The translations under genes were made by a program, and so were the position numbers. A stretch of 64,000 nt of DNA from Thiobacillus denitrificans (GTDB lineage Bacteria; Pseudomonadota; Gammaproteobacteria; Burkholderiales; Thiobacillaceae): positions 105,173 to 169,172 of the forward strand of contig DHHQ01000013.1 in NCBI GenBank assembly GCA_002403375.1. Reading direction: 5' to 3'. This document shows positions 15,930 through 25,323 of this stretch, one piece after another. The notes beneath the pieces are model-generated. The model saw only the letters and a list, made by a program, of their open reading frames with translations, made no database searches and was not told the origin of the DNA. Position 1 is the first letter of the stretch; each line of letters begins with the position of its first letter.

Positions 15930-17126
15930 ATGCAGACTCGTCGCAACCTGCCGTTCATGCCGCTGGGCTTCGCGCTGGCGGGCGCCTTGCTTCTCGCCGC
16001 CTGCGGCGGAAAAGACCAGCCGCCGGGCGGCCCCGGGGCAGGCGGCCCGGGCGCCCCGGCCGTCACGGTACTCACGGTCAAGGCCGAGCCGGTGCCGCTG
16101 GCGATCGAGCTGCCCGGGCGTACCGCGCCCTACCTCATCGCCGAACTGCGTCCGCAGGTGACGGGAATCGTCAAGGCCCGGCCGTTCAAGGAGGGCAGCG
16201 AGGTCAAGGCCGGCCAGATGCTGTACCAGATCGACCCCGCGCCCTACCAGGCGACCTACGACAGCGCTCGCGCCAACCTCGCGCGCGCCGAGGCGAACGT
16301 CGAGGCGGCGCGACTCAAGGCCGAGCGCTACGCCGAACTGGTGAAGATCGAGGCGGTGAGCAGGCAGGACAACGACGACGCGGCCGCCGCGCTGAAGCAG
16401 GCGCAGGCCGACGTCAGCGCGGCGCAGGCCGCGCTCGACAAGGCGCGCATCGACCTCGGCTTCACCCGCGTCACCTCGCCGATTTCCGGGCGCATCGGCC
16501 GCTCGGCGGTGACCCCGGGCGCGCTGGTGACCGCGAACCAGGCCGACGCACTCGCGACCGTGCAGCAGCTCGACCCCATCTACGTCGACCTCACGCAGTC
16601 GAGCGCCGAGATGCTGCGCATGAAGCGCGAACTCGCCGAAGGCAGGCTGCAGCGTGCCGCGGGCAACGCCGTGCCGGTCGAACTGGTGCTCGAGGACGGC
16701 AGCGTCTACGACACCGAGGGCAAGCTCGCGTTCTCCGAGGTGACGGTCGACGAAGGCACCGGCAGCGTCACGCTGCGGGCGGTTTTCCCCAACAAGCAGG
16801 GCGAACTCTTGCCCGGCATGTACGTGCGGGCGCGCATCACCCAGGGCGTGCGCGAAAGTGCGATCCTGGTGCCGCATGCCGCGGTGACCCGCGACCCGCG
16901 CGGCAACGCGACCGTGATGGTGGTGAACGGCGAAAGCAAGGTCGAGACGCGCGTCGTCCGGGCCGACCAGTCGCTGGGCGACAAGTGGGTGGTGACCGAG
17001 GGGCTGGCACCCGGCGACCGCGTCATTGTCGAGGGCCTGCAGAAGGCCCGGCCCGGCACCCCGGTGCAGGCGCAGGAGGCCGGCGCCGCGCCGGCGCCCG
17101 CTGCCGCCCCCGCCGCGGCGCAGTGA
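15930..17126 (+). CDS. RND efflux periplasmic adaptor (AcrA-like lipoprotein)
   Basis: A 398-residue membrane-fusion protein. The N terminus is a lipoprotein signal with a lipobox ending LLAAC, giving an acylated Cys25, followed by a Gly/Pro-rich linker. Then come the lipoyl half-motif (RPQVTGIVKARPFKEGSEVKAGQ), a coiled-coil hairpin, the second lipoyl half (SPISGRIGRSAVTPGALV) and beta-barrel and membrane-proximal domains. The C terminus is Ala/Pro-rich. The start at 15930 has AAGAAGG just upstream; the longer open frame would destroy the signal peptide and cover the operator. It is the first gene of an adaptor-pump-channel operon. Confidence 0.95.
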   Translation: MQTRRNLPFMPLGFALAGALLLAACGGKDQPPGGPGAGGPGAPAVTVLTVKAEPVPLAIELPGRTAPYLIAELRPQVTGIVKARPFKEGSEVKAGQMLYQIDPAPYQATYDSARANLARAEANVEAARLKAERYAELVKIEAVSRQDNDDAAAALKQAQADVSAAQAALDKARIDLGFTRVTSPISGRIGRSAVTPGALVTANQADALATVQQLDPIYVDLTQSSAEMLRMKRELAEGRLQRAAGNAVPVELVLEDGSVYDTEGKLAFSEVTVDEGTGSVTLRAVFPNKQGELLPGMYVRARITQGVRESAILVPHAAVTRDPRGNATVMVVNGESKVETRVVRADQSLGDKWVVTEGLAPGDRVIVEGLQKARPGTPVQAQEAGAAPAPAAAPAAAQ

Positions 17127-17137
17127 GGTAGACCGTC

Positions 17138-20100
17138 ATGGCCCGCTTCTTCATCGACCGGCCCATCTTCGCGTGGGTCATCGCCCTCGTCATCATGCTC
17201 GCCGGCGTGCTGTCCATCCTGGGGCTGCCGGTTTCGCAGTATCCGGCGATCGCGCCGCCCACCATCGCCATCAACGCCAGCTATCCCGGCGCCTCGGCGC
17301 AGACCGTGGAGGACTCCGTCACCCAGGTCATCGAGCAGAAGCTCACCGGGCTGGACAACCTGCTCTACATGAGCTCGCAGTCCGACTCGTACGGCCGCGC
17401 GACGGTGACGCTGACCTTCGATGCCGGCACCGATCCCGACATCGCCCAGGTGCAGACGCAGAACAAGCTGCAGCTCGCGCTGCCGCTGCTGCCGCTGGCG
17501 GTTCAGCAGCAGGGCGTGCAGGTGGTGAAGTCGACGCGCAACTTCCTGCTGATCGTCGGCTTCGTCTCCAAGGACGGCAGCATGAGCCGGACCGACCTCT
17601 CCGACTTCATCAATTCCACCGTGCAGGAACCGATGTCGCGCGTCACCGGCGTCGGCGAGGTGCAGGTGTTCGGCGCCCAGTACGCGATGCGCATCTGGCT
17701 CGACCCGGCCAGGCTGAACAAATACCGGCTGACGCCGGCCGACGTGCAGGCCGCGGTACAGGCACAGAACAACCAGGTCTCGGCCGGCCAGCTCGGTGGC
17801 ACGCCGGCGGTGGCGGGGCAGGGGTTCACTGCGTCGATCACGGCGCAGAGCCGGCTGCAGACGGTCGAGGAATTCGAGCAGATCCTGCTGCGCAGTTCGG
17901 CGCAGGGCGGCGAAGTGCGGCTGAAGGACGTCGCGCGGGTCGAGATCGGCGCCGAGAACTACGGCATCGTCGGCCGCTTCAACGGCCAGCCCGCCGCCGG
18001 CATCGGCATCAAGCTCGCCGCGGGCGCCAACGCGCTCGACACCGCGAAGGCGGTGAAGGCCAAGATCGAGGAAATGAAGCCCTACTTCCCCGCCGGCATC
18101 GAGACCGTGGTGCCTTTCGACACCACGCCCTTCGTCAGGATCTCGATCATGAACGTGGTGCAGACCCTGGTCGAGGCGATCATCCTGGTGTTCCTCGTGA
18201 TGTACCTGTTCCTGCAGAATTTCCGCGCCACCCTGATCCCGACCATCGCGGTGCCGGTGGTGCTGCTCGGCACCTTCGGCGTGATGGCCGCGTTCGGCTT
18301 CTCGATCAACACGCTCACCATGTTCGGGCTGGTGCTGGCGATCGGCCTGCTGATCGACGATGCCATCGTGGTGGTGGAGAACGTCGAGCGCATCATGAGC
18401 GAGGAGGGCCTGTCGCCGAAGGAAGCGACCCGGAAGTCGATGGACCAGATCACCGGCGCGCTGATCGGCATCGGCCTGGTGGTGGCGGCGGTGTTCGTGC
18501 CGATGGCCTTCTTCGGCGGCTCCACCGGCGTCATCTACCGCCAGTTCTCCATCACCATCGTTTCGGCGATGGCGCTGTCGGTGCTGGTGGCGATCATCTT
18601 CACGCCGGCGCTGTGCGCCACCATGCTGAAGCCTGTCGAGAAAGGCCACGGCCACGGCGAAGGCAGCTGGCTGTCCGGCTTCTTCGGCTGGTTCAACCGC
18701 ATGTTCGCCCGCAACGCGCAGCGCTACGAGTCGGCGGTCGGCAAGATCCTCAATCGCAGCCTGCGCTTCCTGGCGATCTACCTCGCCATCATCGGCGTGC
18801 TGGTGCTGCTGTTCGCGCGCCTGCCGACCGCCTTCCTGCCGGACGAGGACCAGGGCGTGATGTTCACCCAGGTCATCCTGCCGGCCGGCGCGACCCAGGA
18901 GCGCACCGTCGAGGTGCTGAAGAAGGTCGAGCACCAGTATCTCGAGAACGAGAAGGGCAACGTGCGCTCGGTGTTCACCGCCGCCGGCTTCAGCTTCGCC
19001 GGCCAGGGCCAGAACATGGGCCTCGGATTCGTCAATCTCGAGCCCTGGGACCAGCGCCACGAGCCCGGACAGGACGTGAAGTCGATCGCCGGCCGCGCGA
19101 TGGGCGCGTTCTCGCAGATCCGCGAGGCGATGGTGTTCGCCTTCGTGCCGCCGGCGGTGCTCGAACTCGGCACCGCGAGCGGCTTCAACGTGCAGCTGCA
19201 GGACCGCGCCGGCCTCGGTCACGACGCGCTGATCGCGGCGCGCAACCAGTTCCTCGGCATGGCCGCGCAGGACAAGCGCCTGGTCGGGGTGCGCCCGAAC
19301 GGCCAGGAAGACGTCGCCGAGTACCAGCTCGACATCGACCACGCCAAGGCCGGCGCGCTCGGCGTCTCGGTGGCGGACATCAACCACACGCTCGCCACCG
19401 CCTGGGGCGGCAGCTACGTCAACGACTTCATCGACCGCGGCCGCATCAAGAAGGTGTACCTGCAGGCCGACGCCGACGCGCGCATGACCCCCGAGGACCT
19501 GGCCAAGTGGTACGTGCGCAACAAGCAGGGCGAGATGGTGCCGCTGTCGGCCTTCACCACGGCGCACTGGGCCTACGGCTCGCCGCGGCTGGAGCGCTAC
19601 AACGGCCAGCCCTCGGTCGAGCTGCAGGGCCAGGCCGCGCCCGGCCTGTCGTCGGGCGACGCGATGGCCGCAGTGGAGGAAATCATCGCCAAGCTGCCGG
19701 TCGGCATCGGCTACGAATGGACCGGCACCTCGTTCGAGGAACGGCGTTCCGGCTCGCAGGCGCCGGCGCTCTATGCGTTGTCGCTGCTGGTGGTGTTCCT
19801 CTGTCTGGCGGCGCTGTACGAAAGCTGGTCGGTGCCCTTGGCGGTGATCCTGGTGGTGCCGGTCGGCGTGCTCGGCGCCGTGCTGGCGGCGACTGGCCGC
19901 GGGCTGTCGAACGACGTCTATTTCCAGGTCGCCTTGCTCGCCACCATCGGTCTGTCGGCGCGAAACGCGATCCTGATCGTGGAATTCGCCAAGGCGCAGA
20001 TGGAGCAGGAAGGCCGTGACCTGATCACCGCCACGCTGGCCGCGGTCCGCATGCGTCTGCGCCCTGTCCTGATGACCGCGCTGACCTTCGGCTTCGGCGT

Positions 20101-20293
20101 GCTGCCGCTGGCCATCGCCAGCGGCGCCGGCTCCGGCGCCCAGAACGCGGTGGGCACCGGCGTGCTCGGCGGCACCCTCGCCGGCACCGCGATCGGCATC
20201 TTCTTCATCCCGCTGTTCTACGTGGTGATCAAGCGCATTTTCAAGGACAAGCCGCAGGCGGAAGCCGCTGCTGCGCCGCAGGAGGTCAAGTGA
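17138..20293 (+). CDS. RND multidrug efflux pump, HAE1 family (AcrB-like)
   Basis: A 1051-residue inner-membrane proton/drug antiporter with the standard twelve-helix, two-loop RND layout. It begins MARFFIDRPIFAWV as AcrB homologues do. The proton-relay aspartates D407 and D408 in TM4 (LLIDDAIVVVEN) are present. The TM10 residue equivalent to AcrB Lys940 is arginine (LSARNAILIVEFAK, residue 942), an unusual but charge-preserving change. Two copies of the GLVLAIGLLIDDAI/AxxRLRPVLMTAL hallmarks mark the internal duplication. It lies 11 bases after the adaptor gene and overlaps the outer-membrane factor by one base. Substrates cannot be deduced. Confidence 0.97.
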   Translation: MARFFIDRPIFAWVIALVIMLAGVLSILGLPVSQYPAIAPPTIAINASYPGASAQTVEDSVTQVIEQKLTGLDNLLYMSSQSDSYGRATVTLTFDAGTDPDIAQVQTQNKLQLALPLLPLAVQQQGVQVVKSTRNFLLIVGFVSKDGSMSRTDLSDFINSTVQEPMSRVTGVGEVQVFGAQYAMRIWLDPARLNKYRLTPADVQAAVQAQNNQVSAGQLGGTPAVAGQGFTASITAQSRLQTVEEFEQILLRSSAQGGEVRLKDVARVEIGAENYGIVGRFNGQPAAGIGIKLAAGANALDTAKAVKAKIEEMKPYFPAGIETVVPFDTTPFVRISIMNVVQTLVEAIILVFLVMYLFLQNFRATLIPTIAVPVVLLGTFGVMAAFGFSINTLTMFGLVLAIGLLIDDAIVVVENVERIMSEEGLSPKEATRKSMDQITGALIGIGLVVAAVFVPMAFFGGSTGVIYRQFSITIVSAMALSVLVAIIFTPALCATMLKPVEKGHGHGEGSWLSGFFGWFNRMFARNAQRYESAVGKILNRSLRFLAIYLAIIGVLVLLFARLPTAFLPDEDQGVMFTQVILPAGATQERTVEVLKKVEHQYLENEKGNVRSVFTAAGFSFAGQGQNMGLGFVNLEPWDQRHEPGQDVKSIAGRAMGAFSQIREAMVFAFVPPAVLELGTASGFNVQLQDRAGLGHDALIAARNQFLGMAAQDKRLVGVRPNGQEDVAEYQLDIDHAKAGALGVSVADINHTLATAWGGSYVNDFIDRGRIKKVYLQADADARMTPEDLAKWYVRNKQGEMVPLSAFTTAHWAYGSPRLERYNGQPSVELQGQAAPGLSSGDAMAAVEEIIAKLPVGIGYEWTGTSFEERRSGSQAPALYALSLLVVFLCLAALYESWSVPLAVILVVPVGVLGAVLAATGRGLSNDVYFQVALLATIGLSARNAILIVEFAKAQMEQEGRDLITATLAAVRMRLRPVLMTALTFGFGVLPLAIASGAGSGAQNAVGTGVLGGTLAGTAIGIFFIPLFYVVIKRIFKDKPQAEAAAAPQEVK

Positions 20294-21726
20294 TGTTCGC
20301 GCTCCGCACCCTCACCGTCGCGCTCGCCGCCGCCCTGGCCGGCGGCTGCACGATGATCCCCGACTACCAGCGCCCCGCGGCGCCGGTGCCGGAGCATTTT
20401 CCGGTGGTGACGCTCGCCGGCAGCGCCGAGGCGTCGCCGGCAGTCGGCGACGCGGCGCAAGCGGCGCCCGCCGACACCCTCGCCTGGCGCGATTACTTCG
20501 CCGACCCGCGGCTGCGCGAGGTGATCGCGCTGGCGATCGCCAACAACCGCGACCTGCGCGTCGCCGCGCTCAACATCGAGCAGGCGCGCGCGGCGTACCG
20601 CATCCGGCGCGCCGACCTGTTCCCTGCCGTCGGCGCGACCGGCAGCCAGAACGCGCAGCGGCTGCCCGGCGACCTCAGCTCCGGCGGCGAGGCCGACGTC
20701 AGCCGCGTGTACAGCGCGACCGTGGGCTTCTCCGCCTACGAGCTCGACTTCTTCGGCCGCATCCGCAGCCTCAACGCCGAGGCGCTGCAGCGCTACCTCG
20801 GCACCGAGGAGGCGCGCCGCAGCGCACAGATCAGCCTGGTGGCGGAAGTCGCCAGCGGATGGCTCACGCTCGCGTTCGACCGCGAGCGCCTGGCACTGGC
20901 GCAGCGCACCTTCGAGACGCGGCAGCAGTCGCACGATCTCATCCGCCGCAGCTACGAGGCCGGTGCGGTGACGGCGCTCGACTTCAACCAGTCGCAGGCG
21001 CTGCTGCAGAGCGCACGCGCCGACGTCGCGCGCTTCACCGCCTTCGTCGCGCAGGACGCCAACGCGCTCGCGCTCGTCGCCGGCGCCCCGGTGCCGGGCG
21101 AATGGCTGTCCGACACGCTCACCGACAGCGTGAGCGCCGTGGCCGAACTGCCGCCCGGCGTGCCGTCCGAGGTGCTCGTCCGCCGTCCCGACATCCTGCA
21201 GGCCGAGCACGCCCTGCGCGCGGCCAACGCCAGCATCGGCGCGGCGCGCGCGGCCTTCTTCCCGCGGGTCACGCTGACCGCCGCCGGCGGCACGGCCAGC
21301 AGCACGCTCGACGGCCTGTTCGACAGCGGCTCGGGCACCTGGAGCTTCCTGCCGCAGATCCGCATCCCGATTTTCGAGGCCGGCCGCCTGAAAGCCAGCC
21401 TCGACGTGGCCGAGCTGCAGCGCGACATCAACGTCGCCCAGTACGAAAAGGCGATCCAGGTCGCGTTCCGCGAAGTCGCCGACGCGCTCGCCGACCGCGC
21501 CACGCTGGCCGAGCGGGTCGACGCGCGGCGCGCCCAGGTCGAGGCGACGGAGGCCAGCTTCCGCTTGTCGGAGGCCCGCTACCGGGGCGGCGTCGACAGC
21601 TACCTCGGCCTGCTCGACGCCCAGCGCTCGCTCTACCTCGCGCAGCAGGAGCTGATCGCGGTGCGCCTGCTCGATGCAGGCAATCGCGTTGCGCTCTACC
21701 GGGCGCTCGGCGGAGGCTGGCGCTGA
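20293..21726 (+). CDS. outer-membrane efflux channel, OprM/NodT family
   Basis: A 477-residue TolC-like outer-membrane factor with two OEP repeats of coiled helices and beta strands. The N terminus carries a lipoprotein signal ending ALAGGC, giving lipidated Cys19, followed by MIPDYQRPAAPVPE, the common start of mature OprM-type proteins. The start is the ATG at 20293, which overlaps the pump stop as TGATG, indicating translational coupling. It completes the RND tripartite pump. The C-terminal half contains the SLYLAQQELIAVRLLDAGNRVALYRALGGGW ending typical of the family. Confidence 0.95.
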   Translation: MFALRTLTVALAAALAGGCTMIPDYQRPAAPVPEHFPVVTLAGSAEASPAVGDAAQAAPADTLAWRDYFADPRLREVIALAIANNRDLRVAALNIEQARAAYRIRRADLFPAVGATGSQNAQRLPGDLSSGGEADVSRVYSATVGFSAYELDFFGRIRSLNAEALQRYLGTEEARRSAQISLVAEVASGWLTLAFDRERLALAQRTFETRQQSHDLIRRSYEAGAVTALDFNQSQALLQSARADVARFTAFVAQDANALALVAGAPVPGEWLSDTLTDSVSAVAELPPGVPSEVLVRRPDILQAEHALRAANASIGAARAAFFPRVTLTAAGGTASSTLDGLFDSGSGTWSFLPQIRIPIFEAGRLKASLDVAELQRDINVAQYEKAIQVAFREVADALADRATLAERVDARRAQVEATEASFRLSEARYRGGVDSYLGLLDAQRSLYLAQQELIAVRLLDAGNRVALYRALGGGWR

Positions 21727-21875
21727 GCGCCGGGAACCTGTCCGCCGCCGGACACTCCGACCGAGAGTGCGGTTGCCCGTGACACGCGCCGGCAACCGCT
21801 CTGGAGTACGCTGATGGCTTGCGACCGACACGACAGCACAGCATGCGAGCCGATCCACCCGACCAGAACACACAG

Positions 21876-23330
21876 ATGAACGCCCATCGATTTCCCCGCA
21901 CGCTGCCGCTGCTGGCCGCACTCGGCCTGGCAGGGTGTGCCGCGGTCGGCCCCGACTACGTCCCGCCGCCGCAGGACGTGCCGGCCGCCTGGAGCCGGCT
22001 CGACGGCGCCACGGCGGCGCCGGTGGCGATTGCCGAGGCGCCCGGCGACCTCAGCGCGTGGTGGAACCGCCTCGACGATCCGCTGCTCACCGAACTGGTA
22101 CACGAAGCGCTGCTGGCGAGCCCCGATCTGCGCAGCGCGCAGGCGCGGCTGCGTGCTGCGCGCGCGCAGCGCACGGTGGCCGCCGCCGGGCGCTACCCCA
22201 GCGTGGGCGCGTCGGCGCGCGCCAGCCGCAGCGAGTCGAGCGAGGAGGTCGGCACCGGCGAGGCGCGCAACTTCTACAGCGCGGGCTTCGATGCGAGCTG
22301 GGAGGCGGACGTCTTCGGCGGCGTGCGGCGCGGTGTCGAGGCGGCAGACGCCGCCCTCGAGTCGTCGCGCGCGGCGCTCGACGCGGCGCGGGTGTCGCTG
22401 GCGGCCGAAGTGGCGTCGAATTACGTCGACGTGCGCACCCAGCAGATCCTGCTCGACATCGCACGCGCCAACCTCGCCACGCAGAGCGAGACGCTGCAGC
22501 TCACCGAATGGCGCGCGCAGGCCGGGCTGGTCAGCAGCCAGGACGTCGAGCAGGCGCGCGCCAGCCGCGAGCAGACGCGTGCCCAGCTGCCTGCCCTGGA
22601 AATCAGCCTCGCCGCGGCCGAGCATCGCCTCGACGTGCTGCTCGGCAAGGCTCCGGGCAGCCTGCACGCGCGCCTTGCCGAAGCGGGCAGCCTGCCGGCC
22701 GTGCCGGAGGCGGTCGCCGTCGGGATACCGGCCGACGCCCTGCGCCAGCGCCCCGACGTGCGGGCGGCCGAGCGCACGCTGGCGGCGGAAACCGCCCGCG
22801 TGGGCGTGGCCGAGGCGGCGCGCTATCCGTCGTTCACGCTCTCGGGTTCGATCGGCGTCGAGGCGCTGACCTTCGGCGCGCTGGGCAACAGCGGTGCCGT
22901 CGCCTCGTCGCTCGTCGCCGGCATCACGGCGCCGATCTTCGACGCCGGCCGCCTGCGCGCCCAGGTCGAGATCCAGGACGCCGCGCGCGAGCAGGCGCTG
23001 GTGGCCTACGAGCAGGCGGTGCTGACCGCTCTGCAGGAGGCCGAGAACGCGCTGGTCGAGTTCGCGCGCAACCGTGAACGCGGCGAGGCGCTGGCGATCG
23101 CGGTCGAGGCGAGCCGCAACGCCGCCGACCTCGCGCGCCAGCGCTACAGCGCCGGGCTGATCGATTTCCAGTCCGTCCTCGCCAGCGAGCGCAACGTGCT
23201 CGTGCTCGAGGAGAGCCTGGCCGGCAACCGTGCCAACGGCGTGCAGGCACTCATTCGTTTGTACAAGGCGCTGGGCGGCGGTTGGTCGCCCCAGGCCGAA
23301 TCCAGCCCGACCCGCAAGGACGCTTCATGA
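21876..23330 (+). CDS. second outer-membrane efflux channel, NodT family
   Basis: A 484-residue lipoprotein channel. Its signal ends LGLAGC (Cys21), followed by AAVGPDYVPPP, the typical NodT start. Two OEP repeats follow and the C terminus ends YKALGGGW. It is a distinct paralogue of the channel 150 bases upstream, not a tandem duplicate. The start at 21876 is chosen because it gives an intact signal peptide; upstream in-frame codons would add an unlikely polar extension. No strong ribosome-binding site is visible. It overlaps the MacA-like adaptor by ATGA, so it belongs to the MacAB-type system downstream but could also serve the RbbA exporter, which lacks its own channel. Confidence 0.93.
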   Translation: MNAHRFPRTLPLLAALGLAGCAAVGPDYVPPPQDVPAAWSRLDGATAAPVAIAEAPGDLSAWWNRLDDPLLTELVHEALLASPDLRSAQARLRAARAQRTVAAAGRYPSVGASARASRSESSEEVGTGEARNFYSAGFDASWEADVFGGVRRGVEAADAALESSRAALDAARVSLAAEVASNYVDVRTQQILLDIARANLATQSETLQLTEWRAQAGLVSSQDVEQARASREQTRAQLPALEISLAAAEHRLDVLLGKAPGSLHARLAEAGSLPAVPEAVAVGIPADALRQRPDVRAAERTLAAETARVGVAEAARYPSFTLSGSIGVEALTFGALGNSGAVASSLVAGITAPIFDAGRLRAQVEIQDAAREQALVAYEQAVLTALQEAENALVEFARNRERGEALAIAVEASRNAADLARQRYSAGLIDFQSVLASERNVLVLEESLAGNRANGVQALIRLYKALGGGWSPQAESSPTRKDAS

Positions 23331-24622
23331 AAGACAACGACACCCCGCAAGCCAGGGCACCTGGCCTCAAGAACGTCCTCGCCGCGCATTCCGGCAGCCT
23401 GCTCTCGCGTCGCTGGCTCTCGCTCGCGATCGGGCTCGTCGTGGTGGCGGGCGTGCTGTGGTTCGTCCTGCGCCCGGACGACGACGCCAAGGCGCCGCGC
23501 TACGCGACGCAAGCCGCAGCGGTCGGCACCCTGGTGGTCAAGGTGTCGGCCACCGGCAACCTGCAGCCGACCAACACGGTGGACGTCGGCAGCGAACTCT
23601 CCGGCATCGTCGATCAGGTATACGTGGACGACAACGACGCGGTGAAGAAGGGGCAGATCCTGGCGCGGCTCGATCTTTCGAAGCTCAGGGATGCGGTGGC
23701 CAGGTCGCGCGCATCGCTTGCGGCGGCGGAAGCGCAGGTACTGCAGGCGCAGGCGACCGTCGCGGAAGCGCGCGCGGCGCTGGCGCGCTACCAGCAGGTG
23801 CATGCGCTGTCCGACGGCAAGGTGCCTTCCAGGACCGAGATGGACGTCGCCGAGGCCAACCTGAAGCGTGCCGAGGCCAACGCGGCGAGTGCCCGCGCGA
23901 ACGTCGTCCAGGCGCGTGCCGCCCTGCAGTCGGACGAGACCAACCTGTCGAAGGCCAGCATCCGCTCGCCGATCGACGGCGTGGTGCTGTCGCGAGAGGT
24001 CGACCCCGGCCAGACCGTGGCCGCTTCCTTCCAGGCGCCGGTGCTGTTCAAGCTGGCCGAGGACCTCACCAAGATGGAGCTGCAGGTCGACGTCGACGAG
24101 GCCGACGTCGCGCAGGTCAAGGCCGGGCAGAAGGCGACCTTCGGCGTCGACGCGTGGCCCGGCCGCGAGTACCACGCCGTCATCACCCGCGTCGGCTACG
24201 GCGCGAAGCAGTCCGAGGGGGTGATTTCCTATCTCACCGTGCTCGAGGTGGCCAACGACGACCTCAGCCTGCGCCCCGGCATGACCGGTACCGCCGAGAT
24301 CACCACGCTGACCCGGGAGAACGCGCTGCTGGTGCCGAACGCGGCGCTGCGATTCGAGCCGCCGGCAGCTGGCGGCGCGCAGCCGAAGCAGGCGGGAATC
24401 AGCGTGATGGGCGCGCTGATGCCGCGCATGCCGCGCCAGGTGCCGAGGTCCCAGCAGAAGGCCGGCAGCGGCACGCCGCGGGTGTGGGTGCTGCAGGAGG
24501 GCCAGCCGGTCGCGGTCGACGTCACGACCGGCGCCACCAACGGCCGCATGACCGAGATCACCGGCGGCGACCTCAAGGCCGGCATGCAGGTGATCACCGA
24601 GGCCCTGGGCACGTCCTCATGA
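23327..24622 (+). CDS. macA: MacA-like periplasmic adaptor
   Basis: A 431-residue adaptor with a single N-terminal anchor helix (about residues 28-48) in place of a cleavable signal. The lipoyl segment (SATGNLQPTNTVDVGSELSG), the coiled coil, the returning strand (SPIDGVVLSREVDPGQTV) and the barrel domain are in the MacA order. The region near 355-395 is a Gly/Gln/Pro/Met-rich insertion before the last beta strands. It overlaps both the upstream channel gene and the downstream ATPase gene by four-base ATGA junctions, which ties three components of the tripartite exporter together. MacA works with a MacB ABC transporter and an outer-membrane channel to export macrolides, peptides or porphyrin-like molecules. 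Confidence 0.92.
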   Translation: MKDNDTPQARAPGLKNVLAAHSGSLLSRRWLSLAIGLVVVAGVLWFVLRPDDDAKAPRYATQAAAVGTLVVKVSATGNLQPTNTVDVGSELSGIVDQVYVDDNDAVKKGQILARLDLSKLRDAVARSRASLAAAEAQVLQAQATVAEARAALARYQQVHALSDGKVPSRTEMDVAEANLKRAEANAASARANVVQARAALQSDETNLSKASIRSPIDGVVLSREVDPGQTVAASFQAPVLFKLAEDLTKMELQVDVDEADVAQVKAGQKATFGVDAWPGREYHAVITRVGYGAKQSEGVISYLTVLEVANDDLSLRPGMTGTAEITTLTRENALLVPNAALRFEPPAAGGAQPKQAGISVMGALMPRMPRQVPRSQQKAGSGTPRVWVLQEGQPVAVDVTTGATNGRMTEITGGDLKAGMQVITEALGTSS

Positions 24623-25323
24623 GCGACGCCCCGCTCATCCGGCTCTCCGGCATCACCAAGACCTACGGCCGCGGGCAGGCTGCCTTCCAGGCGCTGAAGG
24701 GCATCGACCTCGCCGTCGAGGCCGGCGAGTTCGTGGCGGTCATGGGGCCGAGCGGCTCGGGCAAGTCCACCGTGATGAACATTCTCGGCTGCCTCGACAC
24801 GCCCACCAGCGGCAGCTACGAATTCGAGGGCGTGAAGGTCGAGCAACTGACGCGCAACGAGCGCGCGCTGCTCAGGCGCAACTACCTGGGCTTCGTGTTC
24901 CAGGGCTTCAACCTGCTGGCGCGCACCACCGCGCTGGAGAACGTCGAGCTGCCGCTGATCTACCGGGGCGAGCCGTTGGTCCGGCGCCATGCCGCGGCGC
25001 GCGACGCATTGAGGCAGGTGGGCCTCGAAGGCTGGGAGCACCATACGCCGGGCGAACTCTCCGGCGGCCAGCAGCAGCGCGTCGCCATCGCACGCGCGAT
25101 CGTCACCCGGCCGCACGTGCTGCTCGCCGACGAGCCGACGGGCAACCTCGACACCCGCACCAGCGAGGAGATCATGGAGCTCATCGCCGCGTTCAACCGG
25201 GAGCTGGGAATCACCGTGCTGATGGTCACCCACGAGCCCGACATGGCGGCGCACGCCAGAAGGGTCGTCCGCTTCGTCGACGGGCGCGTCGACAGCGACC
25301 GCCGCAACGGGGAGGCCGGCTGA
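24619..25323 (+). CDS. MacB-type ABC transporter ATPase subunit
   Basis: A 234-residue ATPase of the MacB/LolD group. Walker A GPSGSGKS is at residues 43-50, followed by a Q-loop in GFVFQGFNLL, signature LSGGQQQRVAIARA, Walker B VLLADEPTGNLD and the H-loop in MVTHEP. In E. coli MacB the ATPase and permease are one polypeptide of about 650 residues; here the ATPase stands alone and its stop codon overlaps the permease start (TGATG). It is encoded immediately after the MacA-like adaptor, so I assign it to the same exporter. Confidence 0.94.
   Translation: MSDAPLIRLSGITKTYGRGQAAFQALKGIDLAVEAGEFVAVMGPSGSGKSTVMNILGCLDTPTSGSYEFEGVKVEQLTRNERALLRRNYLGFVFQGFNLLARTTALENVELPLIYRGEPLVRRHAAARDALRQVGLEGWEHHTPGELSGGQQQRVAIARAIVTRPHVLLADEPTGNLDTRTSEEIMELIAAFNRELGITVLMVTHEPDMAAHARRVVRFVDGRVDSDRRNGEAG

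Noticed and set aside
16706..19567. 953-codon open frame on the minus strand opposite the RND pump
   Set aside because: It is the antisense shadow of a strongly conserved adaptor-pump pair; its translation is low-complexity (His/Arg/Asp-rich) and matches no family. High GC content makes such long antisense frames common here.
20293..23330. Recent tandem duplication of the two outer-membrane factors
   Set aside because: Both are NodT-family lipoproteins, but their sequences differ throughout, so they are old paralogues.
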